Notes: generated by a model from the sequence alone, not told the origin. 64,000 bases of DNA from Sphaerisporangium viridialbum (GCF_049674955.1 NZ_CP187232.1:4898001-4962000), one strand, 5' to 3'. Counted from the stretch's first letter, positions 16,824 through 26,202 are shown. Made by a program: numbers and translations.

Positions 16824-19190
16824 CTACGCCGCCGGGGCGCGCAGGACGGCGTCGAAGCTCTCCACCACCGCGATCATGTTCTTGACCTCGGGGACGCCCT
16901 CGGCGTAGACGCCGGAGGCGAGTTCCTTGGAGTGCTTCTCGTACCGTGAGAGCAGGACGTCCGCGGCGTGCCGCGAGAAGCCGAGGACGGTGTTGGCGAG
17001 CGGGTCGCCGGTCCACAGCTCCGCTGGCAGCGGGCTCCTGTCGTACCAGCTCAGACAGTCGCGCAGCCATTCGTGCGACTGCCCCACGAACGGGTCGAAC
17101 GAGACGGGGCTCGCGCAGGCCGAGCCGGCCCCGCCCACGGGGTCGCACCCCGCGTAGCTCTGCTGCGCCCTGCGGAACACGTCGGTGATCAGCGGGTCGC
17201 CGCCGAGGTCCGAAGGCAGCCGCTCGGTCCCGCCCAGCATCAGCTGCATGATCTCGTCCTGGCGGAGCGCGGTCGCCCAGCCGGACTCGGTGTAGGCCTG
17301 GAGCAGCCGCATGCTCTTGGTCACCTGGGCGTTGGCGTCGGACAGGGGCCGGCCGGGGGCGGTCAGCTCGGCGACCACCCTGTCGTAGTAGGCCTTCTGG
17401 CGCCCGGTGAGGAACCTGGCCACCTTGTCCCGCGCGGCGGCGAGCACCGCGTCGTCGCTGGTGAACGTCGCCTTGGCGTCGAAGACCTGCCGGTAGCCGC
17501 CGGTCACCCACGTGTCGAGGTAGTACGCGAGGTCGTGGCAGAAGTAGACGGTGGGGTCACCGGGGAGCGGCACCCCGAGGCGGGTGCGGCAGATCACGCC
17601 GAGAGGCTGGGTCTGCGTCCAGGTGCGGAACGTCTCCACCTTGCCGTCGGGCCAGGTGAGCCGCATCTTCACGGTGACCGCGAGATCGGCCCACTGCTCC
17701 AGGATCTGGCCCTCCCCGCGCCCGCCCTTGTTCGTCAGCAACGCCTGGTAGCAGAGCGACAGCGCGGGACGGTCGGCCTCGGGCAGGGCGTAGTTCGCCA
17801 TGAGCACCGCGTTCGGCATCTGGGCCAGGGAGACGACGCCCGGGGTCCGGATGTCCTTGGTCACAGTGGTCCCTGGGCACGTCGAGAGGTTCTCGGAAGT
17901 AGCGGGCGACGTGCCGGCCGGCGGCGCCTGGTCGGGCGTGCCGAAGAGCTTGTAGCCCTTCGCGTCGGTGTACTCCTTCTGGAGCGGGACGAGCTTCGCC
18001 GACAGGCCGGCGACGGCGTCCTTGTAGTCCCTGGTGAGCCCCTTGAACAGCGGGTTGGTGTACGTGCCGTCCGCCGCGGGCGGGTTCAGGGGCTCGCTCA
18101 GCTTCTGGGCCGCCTTGTCGATGTCCAGGCTCGCGGCGACGATGTCCGCGGTGCGCTGGGCGTTGATGCGCTTCGCGTAGCCGGGGTTCTCCGAGGCCAG
18201 CCGCGTGAAGCCGTTGGCCATGGTGAGCCAGGCGGCCAGGTTCGGAGAGCCGGACGCCTGCTTGGGCCAGCCGTAGTTCTGCCTGCCGTACCAGCTCAGG
18301 AAGCCGTTGGCCCCGCCGGAGCTCCCGTAGGTGTCGACCACCGCGACCGGAGCGCCGGCATGCTGCTGGTAGGAGGTGGGGCTGGGGACGAACGGCTCCT
18401 CGCGCGCCTGCGTGACGGCCGCGAAGTGCAGGTCGTTCACCACGTGGGCGTACTCCTCGAACGTCGGGATCGGCTGCGAGTGCGTCGTCTCATAGCCGAT
18501 GTACTCGTTCATCCCGGCGCGGGCGTCCTTGAGCTCGCCGTTCTGGAGGGACTTGATGATCTCGGCCGCCCAGACGTCCACGCTCTGCTGGATGCCCTGC
18601 AACTGCCCCTGGATCGCCGTCAGCTGGGCCGCCGACGCCTGCTGGAGCTTGAGCACCTCGTCGAACCTGCCCATCAGGCCGTCGTAGATGACGTTGAGGT
18701 TCTGGTTCACGCGGGCGAACTGCTCGTCCATGGCCTTGTGCAGGTCGGCGACCTCCTGGCGGAGCTTGCCGAGCTGTTCGAGCATCATCTGCTCGGGGCT
18801 CGGCTGACCGGCCTGGAACAGGGGCAGCAGGCCGCTGATCGCGCCGACGATGTTCCCGGTGAACGCGGCGGTACCCGCCGAGAAGATCGCCTCGACGGCG
18901 CCCAGGCCCGCGATCTTGGGAAGGTACTCGTTGATCGCCGAGGCGATCTTCACGGCCGTCTTCCCGACGATCTCGATCCGCTTGGCCATGGGCGGATCGG
19001 CCAGGCCCACCAGCTTGGCGAGGATGGTCACGCCCACGTCGACGCCGCTGATCACCCGCTGGCGCGCCTGCGACTCCTTAAGGATGCGCTCCTTCTCGGC
19101 GGTGGGGGCGCTCGGCGCGGTGCTCGACCACTTGTAGGCGCCTTCGTACTTGAGCTGCAGGTCGTCAATCGACAGGACCGCGTTCTTCAC
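16824..19190 (-). CDS. C-terminal part of a large secreted protein separated by an in-frame stop
   Basis: 788 residues if begun at the GTG at 19190, but that GTG directly abuts GGGAG with no spacing and the frame is open back to the TAG at 19245-19247, so an independent start is doubtful. The chain has a hydrophobic segment (about 95-130), then long coiled-coil-like helices (EQLGKLRQEVADLHKAMDEQ, LQQASAAQLTAIQGQLQGIQ), then a mixed region with paired cysteines. There is no signal peptide of its own. The 19245-20003 gene, in the same frame, supplies one. No family was recognised. Hydrophobic hairpin plus coiled coil recalls alpha-helical pore-forming proteins, but that is speculation. Confidence 0.6.
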   Translation of the reverse strand: MKNAVLSIDDLQLKYEGAYKWSSTAPSAPTAEKERILKESQARQRVISGVDVGVTILAKLVGLADPPMAKRIEIVGKTAVKIASAINEYLPKIAGLGAVEAIFSAGTAAFTGNIVGAISGLLPLFQAGQPSPEQMMLEQLGKLRQEVADLHKAMDEQFARVNQNLNVIYDGLMGRFDEVLKLQQASAAQLTAIQGQLQGIQQSVDVWAAEIIKSLQNGELKDARAGMNEYIGYETTHSQPIPTFEEYAHVVNDLHFAAVTQAREEPFVPSPTSYQQHAGAPVAVVDTYGSSGGANGFLSWYGRQNYGWPKQASGSPNLAAWLTMANGFTRLASENPGYAKRINAQRTADIVAASLDIDKAAQKLSEPLNPPAADGTYTNPLFKGLTRDYKDAVAGLSAKLVPLQKEYTDAKGYKLFGTPDQAPPAGTSPATSENLSTCPGTTVTKDIRTPGVVSLAQMPNAVLMANYALPEADRPALSLCYQALLTNKGGRGEGQILEQWADLAVTVKMRLTWPDGKVETFRTWTQTQPLGVICRTRLGVPLPGDPTVYFCHDLAYYLDTWVTGGYRQVFDAKATFTSDDAVLAAARDKVARFLTGRQKAYYDRVVAELTAPGRPLSDANAQVTKSMRLLQAYTESGWATALRQDEIMQLMLGGTERLPSDLGGDPLITDVFRRAQQSYAGCDPVGGAGSACASPVSFDPFVGQSHEWLRDCLSWYDRSPLPAELWTGDPLANTVLGFSRHAADVLLSRYEKHSKELASGVYAEGVPEVKNMIAVVESFDAVLRAPAA

Positions 19191-19244
19191 CTCCCAGTTG
19201 GCCTTGTCGACGAGTTGATGGAACTGCTTGAGGATCTCCTCCTT

Positions 19245-20003
19245 CTACCGGGGGTCGTCCTTGCCGTAGGCCCAGATCGCGTCGAAGTTCACCTGATCCT
19301 TCAACGGGGACTTGGCGACCAGCTCTTCGGTCGTGGCGCCCGCGCTGGCGCCGGAGGCGTCCCCGACGCGCGCGTCCCAGATCTTGACGTAGGCGTTGTC
19401 GTCGCCGAGTGCGGCGCCCATGCCCCGCGTCGCCTTGGCGGAGGCCTGGTTCAGCGCCGAGAGGGCGACGCCGGCCGAGTCCCCGAGGGACTGGTTCGCG
19501 GCCACGGCGTTCTGCCAGTTGTCGTACTCGTGGCCGGGCGTCGCGCCGAACCCGGCGAACGCCTCCTTGAGCGCCGCCGCGGCGGGCGCGAGCCGGGCAT
19601 CCCCGGAGACGGCGCGGTTGATCGTCGTCAGGACGGCGACCTTGTTCTCCCACGGGGACTTCCCGACGTCCTTGAGCCGTGCGTCGAGGTAGTCCGACAG
19701 GCTCTGGAACTCGGCGGCGACCTCGGCCTCCGGCCTGCCCGGCGCCGCCTGCGCCCGGGCCGGGAGCACCAGGCCGAGGATGACGTCCCTGTAGTAGTGC
19801 GGGTCGTTCAGGCTGAGGCTGATGGCGTGCAACTGCTGGTTGATCGCGTCGGGGTCCTGGGCCTCCGGCTCGCTGTAGGCGGAGGCGGGGACCCCGTGGA
19901 GCAGGGTCGCGGTCACCACGAGCGTCAGCATCGCCGCTAGCGCCCGGGACAGCCGGGCCGCTCTCCTGCGGCGGCGGCCTTCACCTCTTCGACTCGGTCT
20001 CAT
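19245..20003 (-). CDS. N-terminal part of a large secreted protein, ending at an in-frame TAG
   Basis: 252 residues. A basic n-region (MRPSRRGEGRRRRRAARLSR) and hydrophobic core give a signal peptide cleaved near ASA-YS (about 42). The mature part is helical, with NQQLHAISLSLNDPHYYRD and repeated Ala-rich helices. Translation stops at TAG (19245-19247) after WAYGKDDPR, yet the same frame continues KEEILKQFHQLVDKANW directly into the 16824-19190 frame. Removing the stop gives one protein of about 1,059 residues. Most simply a CAG-to-TAG change has made this a pseudogene; readthrough or a sequencing error are alternatives. Confidence 0.65.
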   Translation of the reverse strand: MRPSRRGEGRRRRRAARLSRALAAMLTLVVTATLLHGVPASAYSEPEAQDPDAINQQLHAISLSLNDPHYYRDVILGLVLPARAQAAPGRPEAEVAAEFQSLSDYLDARLKDVGKSPWENKVAVLTTINRAVSGDARLAPAAAALKEAFAGFGATPGHEYDNWQNAVAANQSLGDSAGVALSALNQASAKATRGMGAALGDDNAYVKIWDARVGDASGASAGATTEELVAKSPLKDQVNFDAIWAYGKDDPR

Positions 20004-20410
20004 CGATCATCTCTCTCGGCGGGAAGCCCGCGTTTCGGGGCTTCGCGACCGGTGCCGCCCCGGCCTGCCGGGGAGTTCCGGGCAGCGGAAAGCCCGGCCG
20101 TGTCCCCACGGCATGACAGGAGAGCGGCCCCGGGACGCCGTGGCCCGGCGAGCGGGTGGATTCGGGCACGTGTGGAAACGGTTTCAGATAACCGTCACAC
20201 GTGGACAAATGGATCATTCGGTGAGTAATCCCGCAGGGTTCCGGCGCGATCCCCCACGCGGCTGAGCCGCGGTCACCCCACAGGTTGAGATCTTCCGGCC
20301 TGGTGGGCGTACGTGCGTCGCCGCCCGCCCAGGCCGATTGGGCCGCCGGCTCCCTGTGTCGCTACGATTCCGGGCATGCTCCCCACCGTTGAGATCGCGC
20401 CGGGCACGGT
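20004..20410. other. Divergent intergenic region with a nested palindrome
   Basis: No gene seen. CACGTGTG (20167-20174) and CACACGTG (20196-20203) enclose ACGGTT (20078 onward in line with 20178-20183) and AACCGT (20190-20195), forming a two-tier inverted repeat between the secreted protein (minus) and the histidine kinase (plus). A further CGCGGC/GCCGCG hairpin lies near 20256-20271. The first is a plausible operator for either gene. Confidence 0.5.
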
Positions 20411-21952
20411 GTGAGCGTGCGCTGGAGCGCTCAGGCCTGGTTCAACCTGGTGCTCGTCGTGATGGTCGTCGTGCTGGGGGTGTCCACGGTGGCGGGCTCG
20501 GCGGTCCTCCGGCACACCACGCAGGTCTCCAACCGGCTGACCGATGTCATCTCCCCCGCCAGGCTCCAGGCCGAGCGCGTCCAGACCGCCCTGCTCGACC
20601 AGGAGACCGGCCTGCGCGGCTTCCTCCTGTCGGGCAAGGAGGAGTTCCTCGATCCATACCGGCGCGGGCAGGTGACCGAGAAGCAGGCCGCCACGGCCAT
20701 CCGCGACCTGGCGCCCGGCGCGCCGATGCTGCGTGGCCTCGACCAGATCGAGCGGCTGAGCGCCGACTGGCGCACGCGGCACGCCGAGCCGATGATCGAA
20801 CGCGTCCGCCGCCAGGGCGCCGAGAGCGTGCCCGCCGGCCAGACCGAGGCCGGCAGGCACGCCTTCGACGCACTGCGGGCCGCGCTGACCGCACAGGAGT
20901 CGGCGTGGGAGCGGGCCCGCGAGGACGCCCGCGCCGACCTGGCCTCGGCGAGAACCTCCAGGGATCTCAGCTTCGTCACCATCGTGGTGGCCTTCCTGCT
21001 GACCATCCTCGCGCTCGCCGTGCTGCTGCGGCTGGTGGTGTTCCGGCCGCTGACCCGGCTGAGCGTCGCCTCGCGCAGGGTCACCGCGGGCGACTTCGGC
21101 CACCACGTGGACACCGGCGGTCCCGCCGACGTCGCGGCGCTGGCCCGCGACATGGAGGCGATGCGGCGGCGGATCGTCACCGAACTGGAGGAGACCCGCC
21201 AGTCGCGCGAGCTGCTCACCCAGCAGGCCGAGGAGCTCAGGCGATCCAACAGCGAGCTGGAGCAGTTCGCCTACGTGGCGAGCCACGACCTGCAGGAGCC
21301 GCTCCGCAAGGTCGCGAGCTTCACCCAGATGCTGGAGCAGCGTTACGGCGAGAGCCTCGACGAGCGGGCCAAGCAGTACATCCACTTCGCCGTCGACGGC
21401 GCCAAGCGGATGCAGGTGCTCATCAACGACCTGCTCAACTTCTCGCGCATCGGCAGGCTCAACGCCGAGTCGGTGCGGCTGGACCTCAACGACGCCGTGG
21501 ACCTGGCCCTGCGCAATCTCGGTGCCCGGCTGGAGGACTCCGGCGGCAGGGTCGACGTGGGCGACCTGCCGGTGATCAGCGGCGACCCCACCCAGTGGGT
21601 GATGCTGTGGCAGAACCTCATCGGCAACGCGCTGAAGTTCCGCCACCCCGACCGCGAGCCCGTGGTCGTCATCGAGGCCGAGCGCGCCGAGGACGTGTGG
21701 CGCATCACCGTGACGGACAACGGCATCGGCATCGAGCCGCGCTTCGCCGAGAAGATCTTCCTCATCTTCCAGCGGCTGCACAACCGCGACCAGTACGGGG
21801 GTACGGGCATCGGGCTCGCGCTGTGCCGCAAGATCATGGCCTATCACGGCGGCCAGATCGAGCTGGACACCGGCTACACGGGCGGCACGCGCTTCATCCT
21901 CACCCTGCCCGCCGAGGAGGAGCCGCCGGAGAAGCCGGAGAAGCCGGAGTGA
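20411..21952 (+). CDS. Membrane sensor histidine kinase with CHASE3 and HAMP domains
   Basis: 513 residues. Helix 1 (about 10-32), extracellular CHASE3 domain (35-185, with LLDQETGLRGFLLSGKEEFL), helix 2 (187-210), HAMP (210-263), a short coiled coil, HisKA with phospho-accepting His292 in YVASHDLQEPLRK, and an HATPase with NLIGNALKF, DNGIGIEPRF and GGTGIGLAL. The tail is Pro/Glu-rich. GTG start. The HisKA type is that of bacteriophytochrome-like kinases. No response regulator is adjacent; the convergent CheR-PAS gene ends ten bases away. The signal sensed is unknown. Confidence 0.9.
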   Translation: MSVRWSAQAWFNLVLVVMVVVLGVSTVAGSAVLRHTTQVSNRLTDVISPARLQAERVQTALLDQETGLRGFLLSGKEEFLDPYRRGQVTEKQAATAIRDLAPGAPMLRGLDQIERLSADWRTRHAEPMIERVRRQGAESVPAGQTEAGRHAFDALRAALTAQESAWERAREDARADLASARTSRDLSFVTIVVAFLLTILALAVLLRLVVFRPLTRLSVASRRVTAGDFGHHVDTGGPADVAALARDMEAMRRRIVTELEETRQSRELLTQQAEELRRSNSELEQFAYVASHDLQEPLRKVASFTQMLEQRYGESLDERAKQYIHFAVDGAKRMQVLINDLLNFSRIGRLNAESVRLDLNDAVDLALRNLGARLEDSGGRVDVGDLPVISGDPTQWVMLWQNLIGNALKFRHPDREPVVVIEAERAEDVWRITVTDNGIGIEPRFAEKIFLIFQRLHNRDQYGGTGIGLALCRKIMAYHGGQIELDTGYTGGTRFILTLPAEEEPPEKPEKPE

Positions 21953-21962
21953 ACGACGCGGC

Positions 21963-23822
21963 TCACTCGCCGGGGAGAAGGTTCATCACGAGGATGACCC
22001 CCCTCGGCGAGGCGTCCTCGGCGTACAGCCACGAGAGCTCGACCTCGATGCGGGCGGGCCGCCCGCGCCGGTTGACGGCGTCCACGACGATCTCGGTGGT
22101 GCCCTGGCTCGCGGGGGGCGGGGCGCCCGGGGGCCGGCGCAGCTGGGGCAGGAACGTCGCGACCGGCAGGCCGATGTCCAGCTCGGTCAGCTGACGGCCG
22201 ACCGCCTCGTCGTGCCGCAGGCCCCAGAGATCCTCGGCGCCCGGGCTCCAGACCAGCACCCGCAGGTCGGCGTCCACCACCGTGACCGCGTCGCCGAGGC
22301 TGCGCACGACGGAGGAGACGAAGTCCTTGGCCTGGTCGAGCTGCTCGCTGCGGGAGTTCAGCGCGTCGTTGATCTGCTGGAGCTCGTCGTTGGTCGACTG
22401 GAGCTCCTCGTTTATGGTCTCCAGCTCCTCGTTCGTGGACTGGAGCTCCTCGTTGGTGGTCTCCAGCTCCTCGTTGGTCGACTGGAGCTCCTCGTTGGTG
22501 GTCTCCAGCTCCTCGTTCAGCGACTGCAGCTCCGCGTAGGCGTGCTCCCGCTCCCTGTTCGCCTGCTGGAGCTCGTCGCGGAGCCTGCGGTAGTGCGTCA
22601 CGTCGTGGAAGTTGATGCCGACGCCCGCCAGCTCTCCGCCCGGCCGGTCGAGGAGGGGGACGACGGAGATGTCGAAGACCCTCGCCTCCTTGTCGCTCGG
22701 GCGGTACCAGCTGATGTCCTGGAGGTCGGCGGGCCGCATCTCCAGCCGCACCTGCTCGATCACCGAACGCAGCTCGGCGGGCCGGTAGGAGACCTCCAGG
22801 TCCTGGAACGGCTTCCCGATGTCACGCGGGTTCAGGGTGAACAAGATCTCGGCGAGAGAGTTCACCATCGCGACGTTCCCCGAGCGGTCAATGATGATCT
22901 GGGCGACCGGGCCGGAGGCGAGCGCCGCCGCCTGGAGCGCCAAGTCGTGTGGTTGCCGATGCGGCGACATCGTGCCGCCTCCCCATGGTGCCCGCGCACC
23001 GATCGGTGACGCTCCGACCTTCTTGAACACCCGCATGCGCAGCTCCACGGGCGCGAACTTGTCGCCGTGGTTCAGCAGCATCTCGGCCTTGCCGAGGAAC
23101 AGGTAGCCGGGATCGGACAGCGCGAAGTGGAACCGCCGGACGATGCCGCGCTGCGTCTCGGAGTTGAAGTACATCAGGGTGTTGCGGGCCAGCAGCAGGT
23201 CGACCCGGGAGATCGGCGCGTCGCGCGTCAGGTCGTTGCGCCCGAAGATCAGCTGGCGCCGCAGGTCACGCCGGAAGGCGAAGCCCTCCTCCACCGGTTC
23301 GAAGTAGGAGGCGCGCAGCTCGGAGGGGACCTCGTCCAGGCTGCGCTCGCTGTACAGGGCGGAGCGGGCGACCTGCAGGGCCTTCTCGTCCAGGTCGGTG
23401 GCATAGATCTTGACCCGCCGGCGGAACTGCTCCATGCCGAGCTCCTCGGCCAGTAACATCGCCAGGCTATAGGCCTCCTCGCCGGTGGCGCACCCGGCGC
23501 TCCAGACACGGATCGCCGAGCTCTCTCCCTTGCCGGCCAGCAGGGACGGGACCACGACCTCGCGCAGGGTCTGCCAGGCGGTGGGGTCGCGGAAGAAGCC
23601 GGTGACGTTGATCAGCAGGCTGTCGAACAGCCTGTTGTACTCATCGGGCTCAAGCTCCAGATGGTCGCGGTACTCCCCGTAGTCGCGGAGGTTGAGCGCC
23701 TCGAGCCGCCGGCCGATGCGGCGCATGAGAGTGGTGCGCTTATATCCCGAGAAATCAAATCCCCGAGTCTCCCTCAGCATGAAAAGGAGATCGTGGAACT
23801 CGCGGTCCTGGCCCGGCGTCAC
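21963..23822 (-). CDS. CheR-type methyltransferase with coiled coil and PAS domains
   Basis: 619 residues. An N-terminal CheR methyltransferase (about 1-270) carries VWSAGCATGEEAYSLAM and YATDLDEKALQVARSALYS for S-adenosylmethionine binding and NTLMYFNSETQ. It is followed by a PAS domain (about 300-425), a heptad-rich coiled coil built on NEELETTNEELQST repeats (about 435-500), and a second PAS domain (about 505-610). The architecture matches the CheB/CheR-PAS fusion proteins but lacks CheB and a kinase. It converges with the CHASE3 kinase and may modulate it. No chemoreceptor genes are in the window, so the methylation target is unknown. Confidence 0.87.
   Translation of the reverse strand: MTPGQDREFHDLLFMLRETRGFDFSGYKRTTLMRRIGRRLEALNLRDYGEYRDHLELEPDEYNRLFDSLLINVTGFFRDPTAWQTLREVVVPSLLAGKGESSAIRVWSAGCATGEEAYSLAMLLAEELGMEQFRRRVKIYATDLDEKALQVARSALYSERSLDEVPSELRASYFEPVEEGFAFRRDLRRQLIFGRNDLTRDAPISRVDLLLARNTLMYFNSETQRGIVRRFHFALSDPGYLFLGKAEMLLNHGDKFAPVELRMRVFKKVGASPIGARAPWGGGTMSPHRQPHDLALQAAALASGPVAQIIIDRSGNVAMVNSLAEILFTLNPRDIGKPFQDLEVSYRPAELRSVIEQVRLEMRPADLQDISWYRPSDKEARVFDISVVPLLDRPGGELAGVGINFHDVTHYRRLRDELQQANREREHAYAELQSLNEELETTNEELQSTNEELETTNEELQSTNEELETINEELQSTNDELQQINDALNSRSEQLDQAKDFVSSVVRSLGDAVTVVDADLRVLVWSPGAEDLWGLRHDEAVGRQLTELDIGLPVATFLPQLRRPPGAPPPASQGTTEIVVDAVNRRGRPARIEVELSWLYAEDASPRGVILVMNLLPGE
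22378..22516. repeat. 21/42-bp tandem repeat encoding the coiled coil of the CheR-PAS protein
   Basis: Alternating 21-base units (actggagctcctcgttggt and tctccagctcctcgttggt types) encode NEELQST/NEELETT heptads. Their near identity at DNA level indicates recent duplication or homogenisation, and makes the coiled-coil length likely to vary between strains. Confidence 0.8.
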
Positions 23823-24053
23823 GGTGCTCTAGCCTAGGCCCGCCGGCGACCGTCCCGGGGGGACTGCGCCGCTCCCCGCCCCGCCGATACGCGATTGACG
23901 CCTCCGCCTGGTGCGCGGCGCCTCCCTGGCCTGCTCGGCCTCCTCGGCCATGACGTCGGTCGCGTCGGCCACATCAGGCCGATATCCGGTCGTCGTGCGC
24001 CTAACATTGAATCGCGGGACCGAGCAAGCGTCTTTTAGATGATTTGAGGCTCA

Positions 24054-24839
24054 ATGGAGATGTCCGTCCATCTTGTTCACCGTCATGCGGACACGGCTGT
24101 GGTGACGCTGACGGGTGAGGTGGACGCCGCCAACTGCGACCGCCTGGACTCCGCGCTGCGGCGCCTGGTGGCCGGCGGGGTCCTGCACATCCTGGTCAAC
24201 GCCGGCGAGCTGCGGTTCTGCGACATCGCAGGAGCCAGGGCGCTGGCCCGCACCCATTCCGACCTCCTCGCGGCCGGGGGCAAGCTGGTGATCGCCGCCT
24301 CCCCGACCGTCGCCAGGCTGCTCGGCATGCTCTGGCCGCCGGACGACCCCGGCTTCCCCCAGGTCATCGCCCGCGAGCAGACCGGGATGGACGCGGGCGA
24401 CCCCGTGGCGCCGGGCCGGCACGTCGGGGTCTTCCGCCGCCTCGGGCCCGAGCGCGCCACCCGGGCCCGCACCGGCGCCCCGGCCCGTACGGACGCGGTG
24501 CCCACGCCTGCGGGCACGACGTGGCCGGAGGCCGCCGGGCAGGGCGGCCCGGTCGCAAGGGATGCCATGCGACCGGTGCTCGAAAGGTCCGAGCGGCTGC
24601 GCAAGGAGGCCGGGCAGCGGCTGGAGACGCTGCACGCGCGCATCCAGGTCACCTGGGCGACCCTCGCCGAGGTCCACGAGCGACTGGCCGTCTCCCACGC
24701 CGCCCTGGAAGCAGGAGCGGTCCCGCGCACCGGAGCCCCCGCCCGCGAAGACGACCATTCCCATCACGCCAGGGCCGAGCAGATCCGCCGGCGCGCCGCG
24801 GTGTTCGCGGGGGAACGGCCGGGAGCGCCCGGCGCCTGA
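24054..24839 (+). CDS. STAS-domain protein lacking the phosphorylatable serine, with a C-terminal helical tail
   Basis: 261 residues. The N-terminal ~105 residues form a STAS (anti-sigma-factor antagonist-like) domain: AVVTLTGEVDAANCDRLDSAL and ILVNAGELRFCDIAGARAL. The usual DSSG is DIAG here (residues 57-60), so the regulatory serine is Ala59 and kinase control by phosphorylation is lost. A disordered Ala/Gly/Pro-rich linker (130-175) leads to a charged helical segment (about 177-230) of unknown role. It follows the CHASE3/CheR signalling pair but is separately transcribed. It may be a constitutively active antagonist. Confidence 0.8.
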   Translation: MEMSVHLVHRHADTAVVTLTGEVDAANCDRLDSALRRLVAGGVLHILVNAGELRFCDIAGARALARTHSDLLAAGGKLVIAASPTVARLLGMLWPPDDPGFPQVIAREQTGMDAGDPVAPGRHVGVFRRLGPERATRARTGAPARTDAVPTPAGTTWPEAAGQGGPVARDAMRPVLERSERLRKEAGQRLETLHARIQVTWATLAEVHERLAVSHAALEAGAVPRTGAPAREDDHSHHARAEQIRRRAAVFAGERPGAPGA

Positions 24840-24870
24840 GGGCGGGCCACCCCCGGATGCCCTCAGGCGG

Positions 24871-25185
24871 TCAGCGCGCCACTCCGGCCCCCTGCGCTCG
24901 CCGGTCGGCCTGCCCCTCGGGGCCTTCCGCCCTGCCGTCGCCGTTCCGCGGCGGCTCGGCAGTGCGGGAGGCGCTCGCGTACGGCCTCGCCCTGATGTGC
25001 CGCACGGCGGCGGGAGCCTCCGCGGGAGCGCCTGCCTGAGCAGTCGTGAAGTCGGCCCGCTCACCGGCGCACTGGCAGTAGCCGTGGGTGAGGATGAGCC
25101 GCGCCCGGACCAGGGTGTAGCGGCCGGGATCGATAGCGGTGAGAACTCCGCGACATCTGCCGCACTGGCCGCCCTTAACTGCCAT
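24871..25185 (-). CDS. Small hypothetical protein with CxxC-type metal-binding motif
   Basis: 104 residues. The N-terminus reads MAVKGGQCGRCRGVLTAI and is followed by GYCQC, a pair of Cys clusters resembling a zinc ribbon. The C-terminal half is low-complexity, rich in Ala, Arg and Gly. The ATG is preceded by GAGGGA with good spacing, which supports expression. It converges with the STAS gene. No family was recognised. Confidence 0.55.
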   Translation of the reverse strand: MAVKGGQCGRCRGVLTAIDPGRYTLVRARLILTHGYCQCAGERADFTTAQAGAPAEAPAAVRHIRARPYASASRTAEPPRNGDGRAEGPEGQADRRAQGAGVAR

Positions 25186-25576
25186 TGCCGTCCCTCGCGT
25201 TCGATTCGTCGTCCGTGCGGACGATGGCGACCCGGCTGCACACCCCTTCAGAGCCCGGGCCGGGTCATCGCCGGGCAGTGATCACGGTCACGCCGAGAGG
25301 GGGCATCCCCGATAGGCCACAGCATAAGGTGACGACGCGAATACGTCTGGTTGATGCCTGTTTTGTTCTTACACCCCCGGCCGCGGGCGGGATCTGATCG
25401 CCCCTCGCGGCCTCGCGGGCCCTCGTCCGAGGCTGACGAGTTCCGGCGTTTTATGACAAAGCCCAGGTAATCATCTTCGTCGTGGATCACTCGGCCTGTG
25501 GGCGCGGGTATGGAGTTGACATCGCCCAAATGCCGACCAATCCAAGTACCCGCCGCCATAAGACCTGAAGGGGCAG
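25186..25576. other. Intergenic region upstream of the first small secreted protein
   Basis: No gene seen. TTGACA near 25515 is a good -35 sequence for the following gene, but the -10 is not clear. The region is less GC-rich than its surroundings around 25450-25560. Confidence 0.4.
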
Positions 25577-25972
25577 GTGCCCAGCGAGATGACTCGTCAC
25601 CGCGCGGAGAGCCCGCTTACCGATGTGCCCGTCCACGTACGGCGGCTGGCGCTGGCCGCGCTGGTGATCGCGGCGGCGGCGGCCGTCGCGTCACCGTCAC
25701 AGGCGAGCGCGGGGACGGGGGCGGCTCCCCGGCGCTCCCTGGCGGCCCTCGTGACCGACGACCACGGCCCCATCCACATGCGTAACGGAAACGGCCGGGG
25801 CAACAAGAGCTATTCGGAGATCCTCAGCCCCACGGTCATCACCGGCCTGCAGAACGTGTCGAACACCACCCTGGGTGGAAACAGCCACACCGAGTCGGCC
25901 ATCTGCAAGAAGAAGGTGCGTATCTGCAAGATCGTCCAGAAGGCCCGGTTGAACCTCCGGAAGCATCGGTAG
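25577..25972 (+). CDS. Small secreted protein, paralogue of 26203-26667
   Basis: 131 residues. The signal peptide has an Ala-rich core (LALAALVIAAAAAVASPSQA) with cleavage near ASA-G. The mature end is conserved with the next gene: a GNGxxN segment, SPTVITGLQNVSNTTLGG, then an ICKKKVRICKI cysteine pair and a basic tail ending KHR. The start is GTG at 25577 or ATG at 25589. No known family; it is not a chaplin. The two cysteines six residues apart could form a disulphide after export. Confidence 0.65.
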   Translation: MPSEMTRHRAESPLTDVPVHVRRLALAALVIAAAAAVASPSQASAGTGAAPRRSLAALVTDDHGPIHMRNGNGRGNKSYSEILSPTVITGLQNVSNTTLGGNSHTESAICKKKVRICKIVQKARLNLRKHR

Positions 25973-26202
25973 TGCGCCGCCCGGAAGGCCCATTCCGGCA
26001 CGTGGTCTATTTCGGTATTCAATAGGTTTTCAGGTAGCTTGTCGGATTTAACCATTACCCAGGGCAATGATGCGGTAATAATCTGGGGGTGAATCACCGG
26101 GAACGCGACCTACGCCCCGATGGCCGGTATGTTGGCGATCGGGTCTGGATCGAGGGAACTCCCTGCCTGGACTCAGTCCGATCCAGCAGGGGGCGACAAA
26201 GA

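Noticed and set aside
26082..26175. Possible c-di-AMP (ydaO) riboswitch before the second small secreted gene
   Set aside because: GGGTGAATC resembles the motif start, but the second half and the expected pairing were not found.
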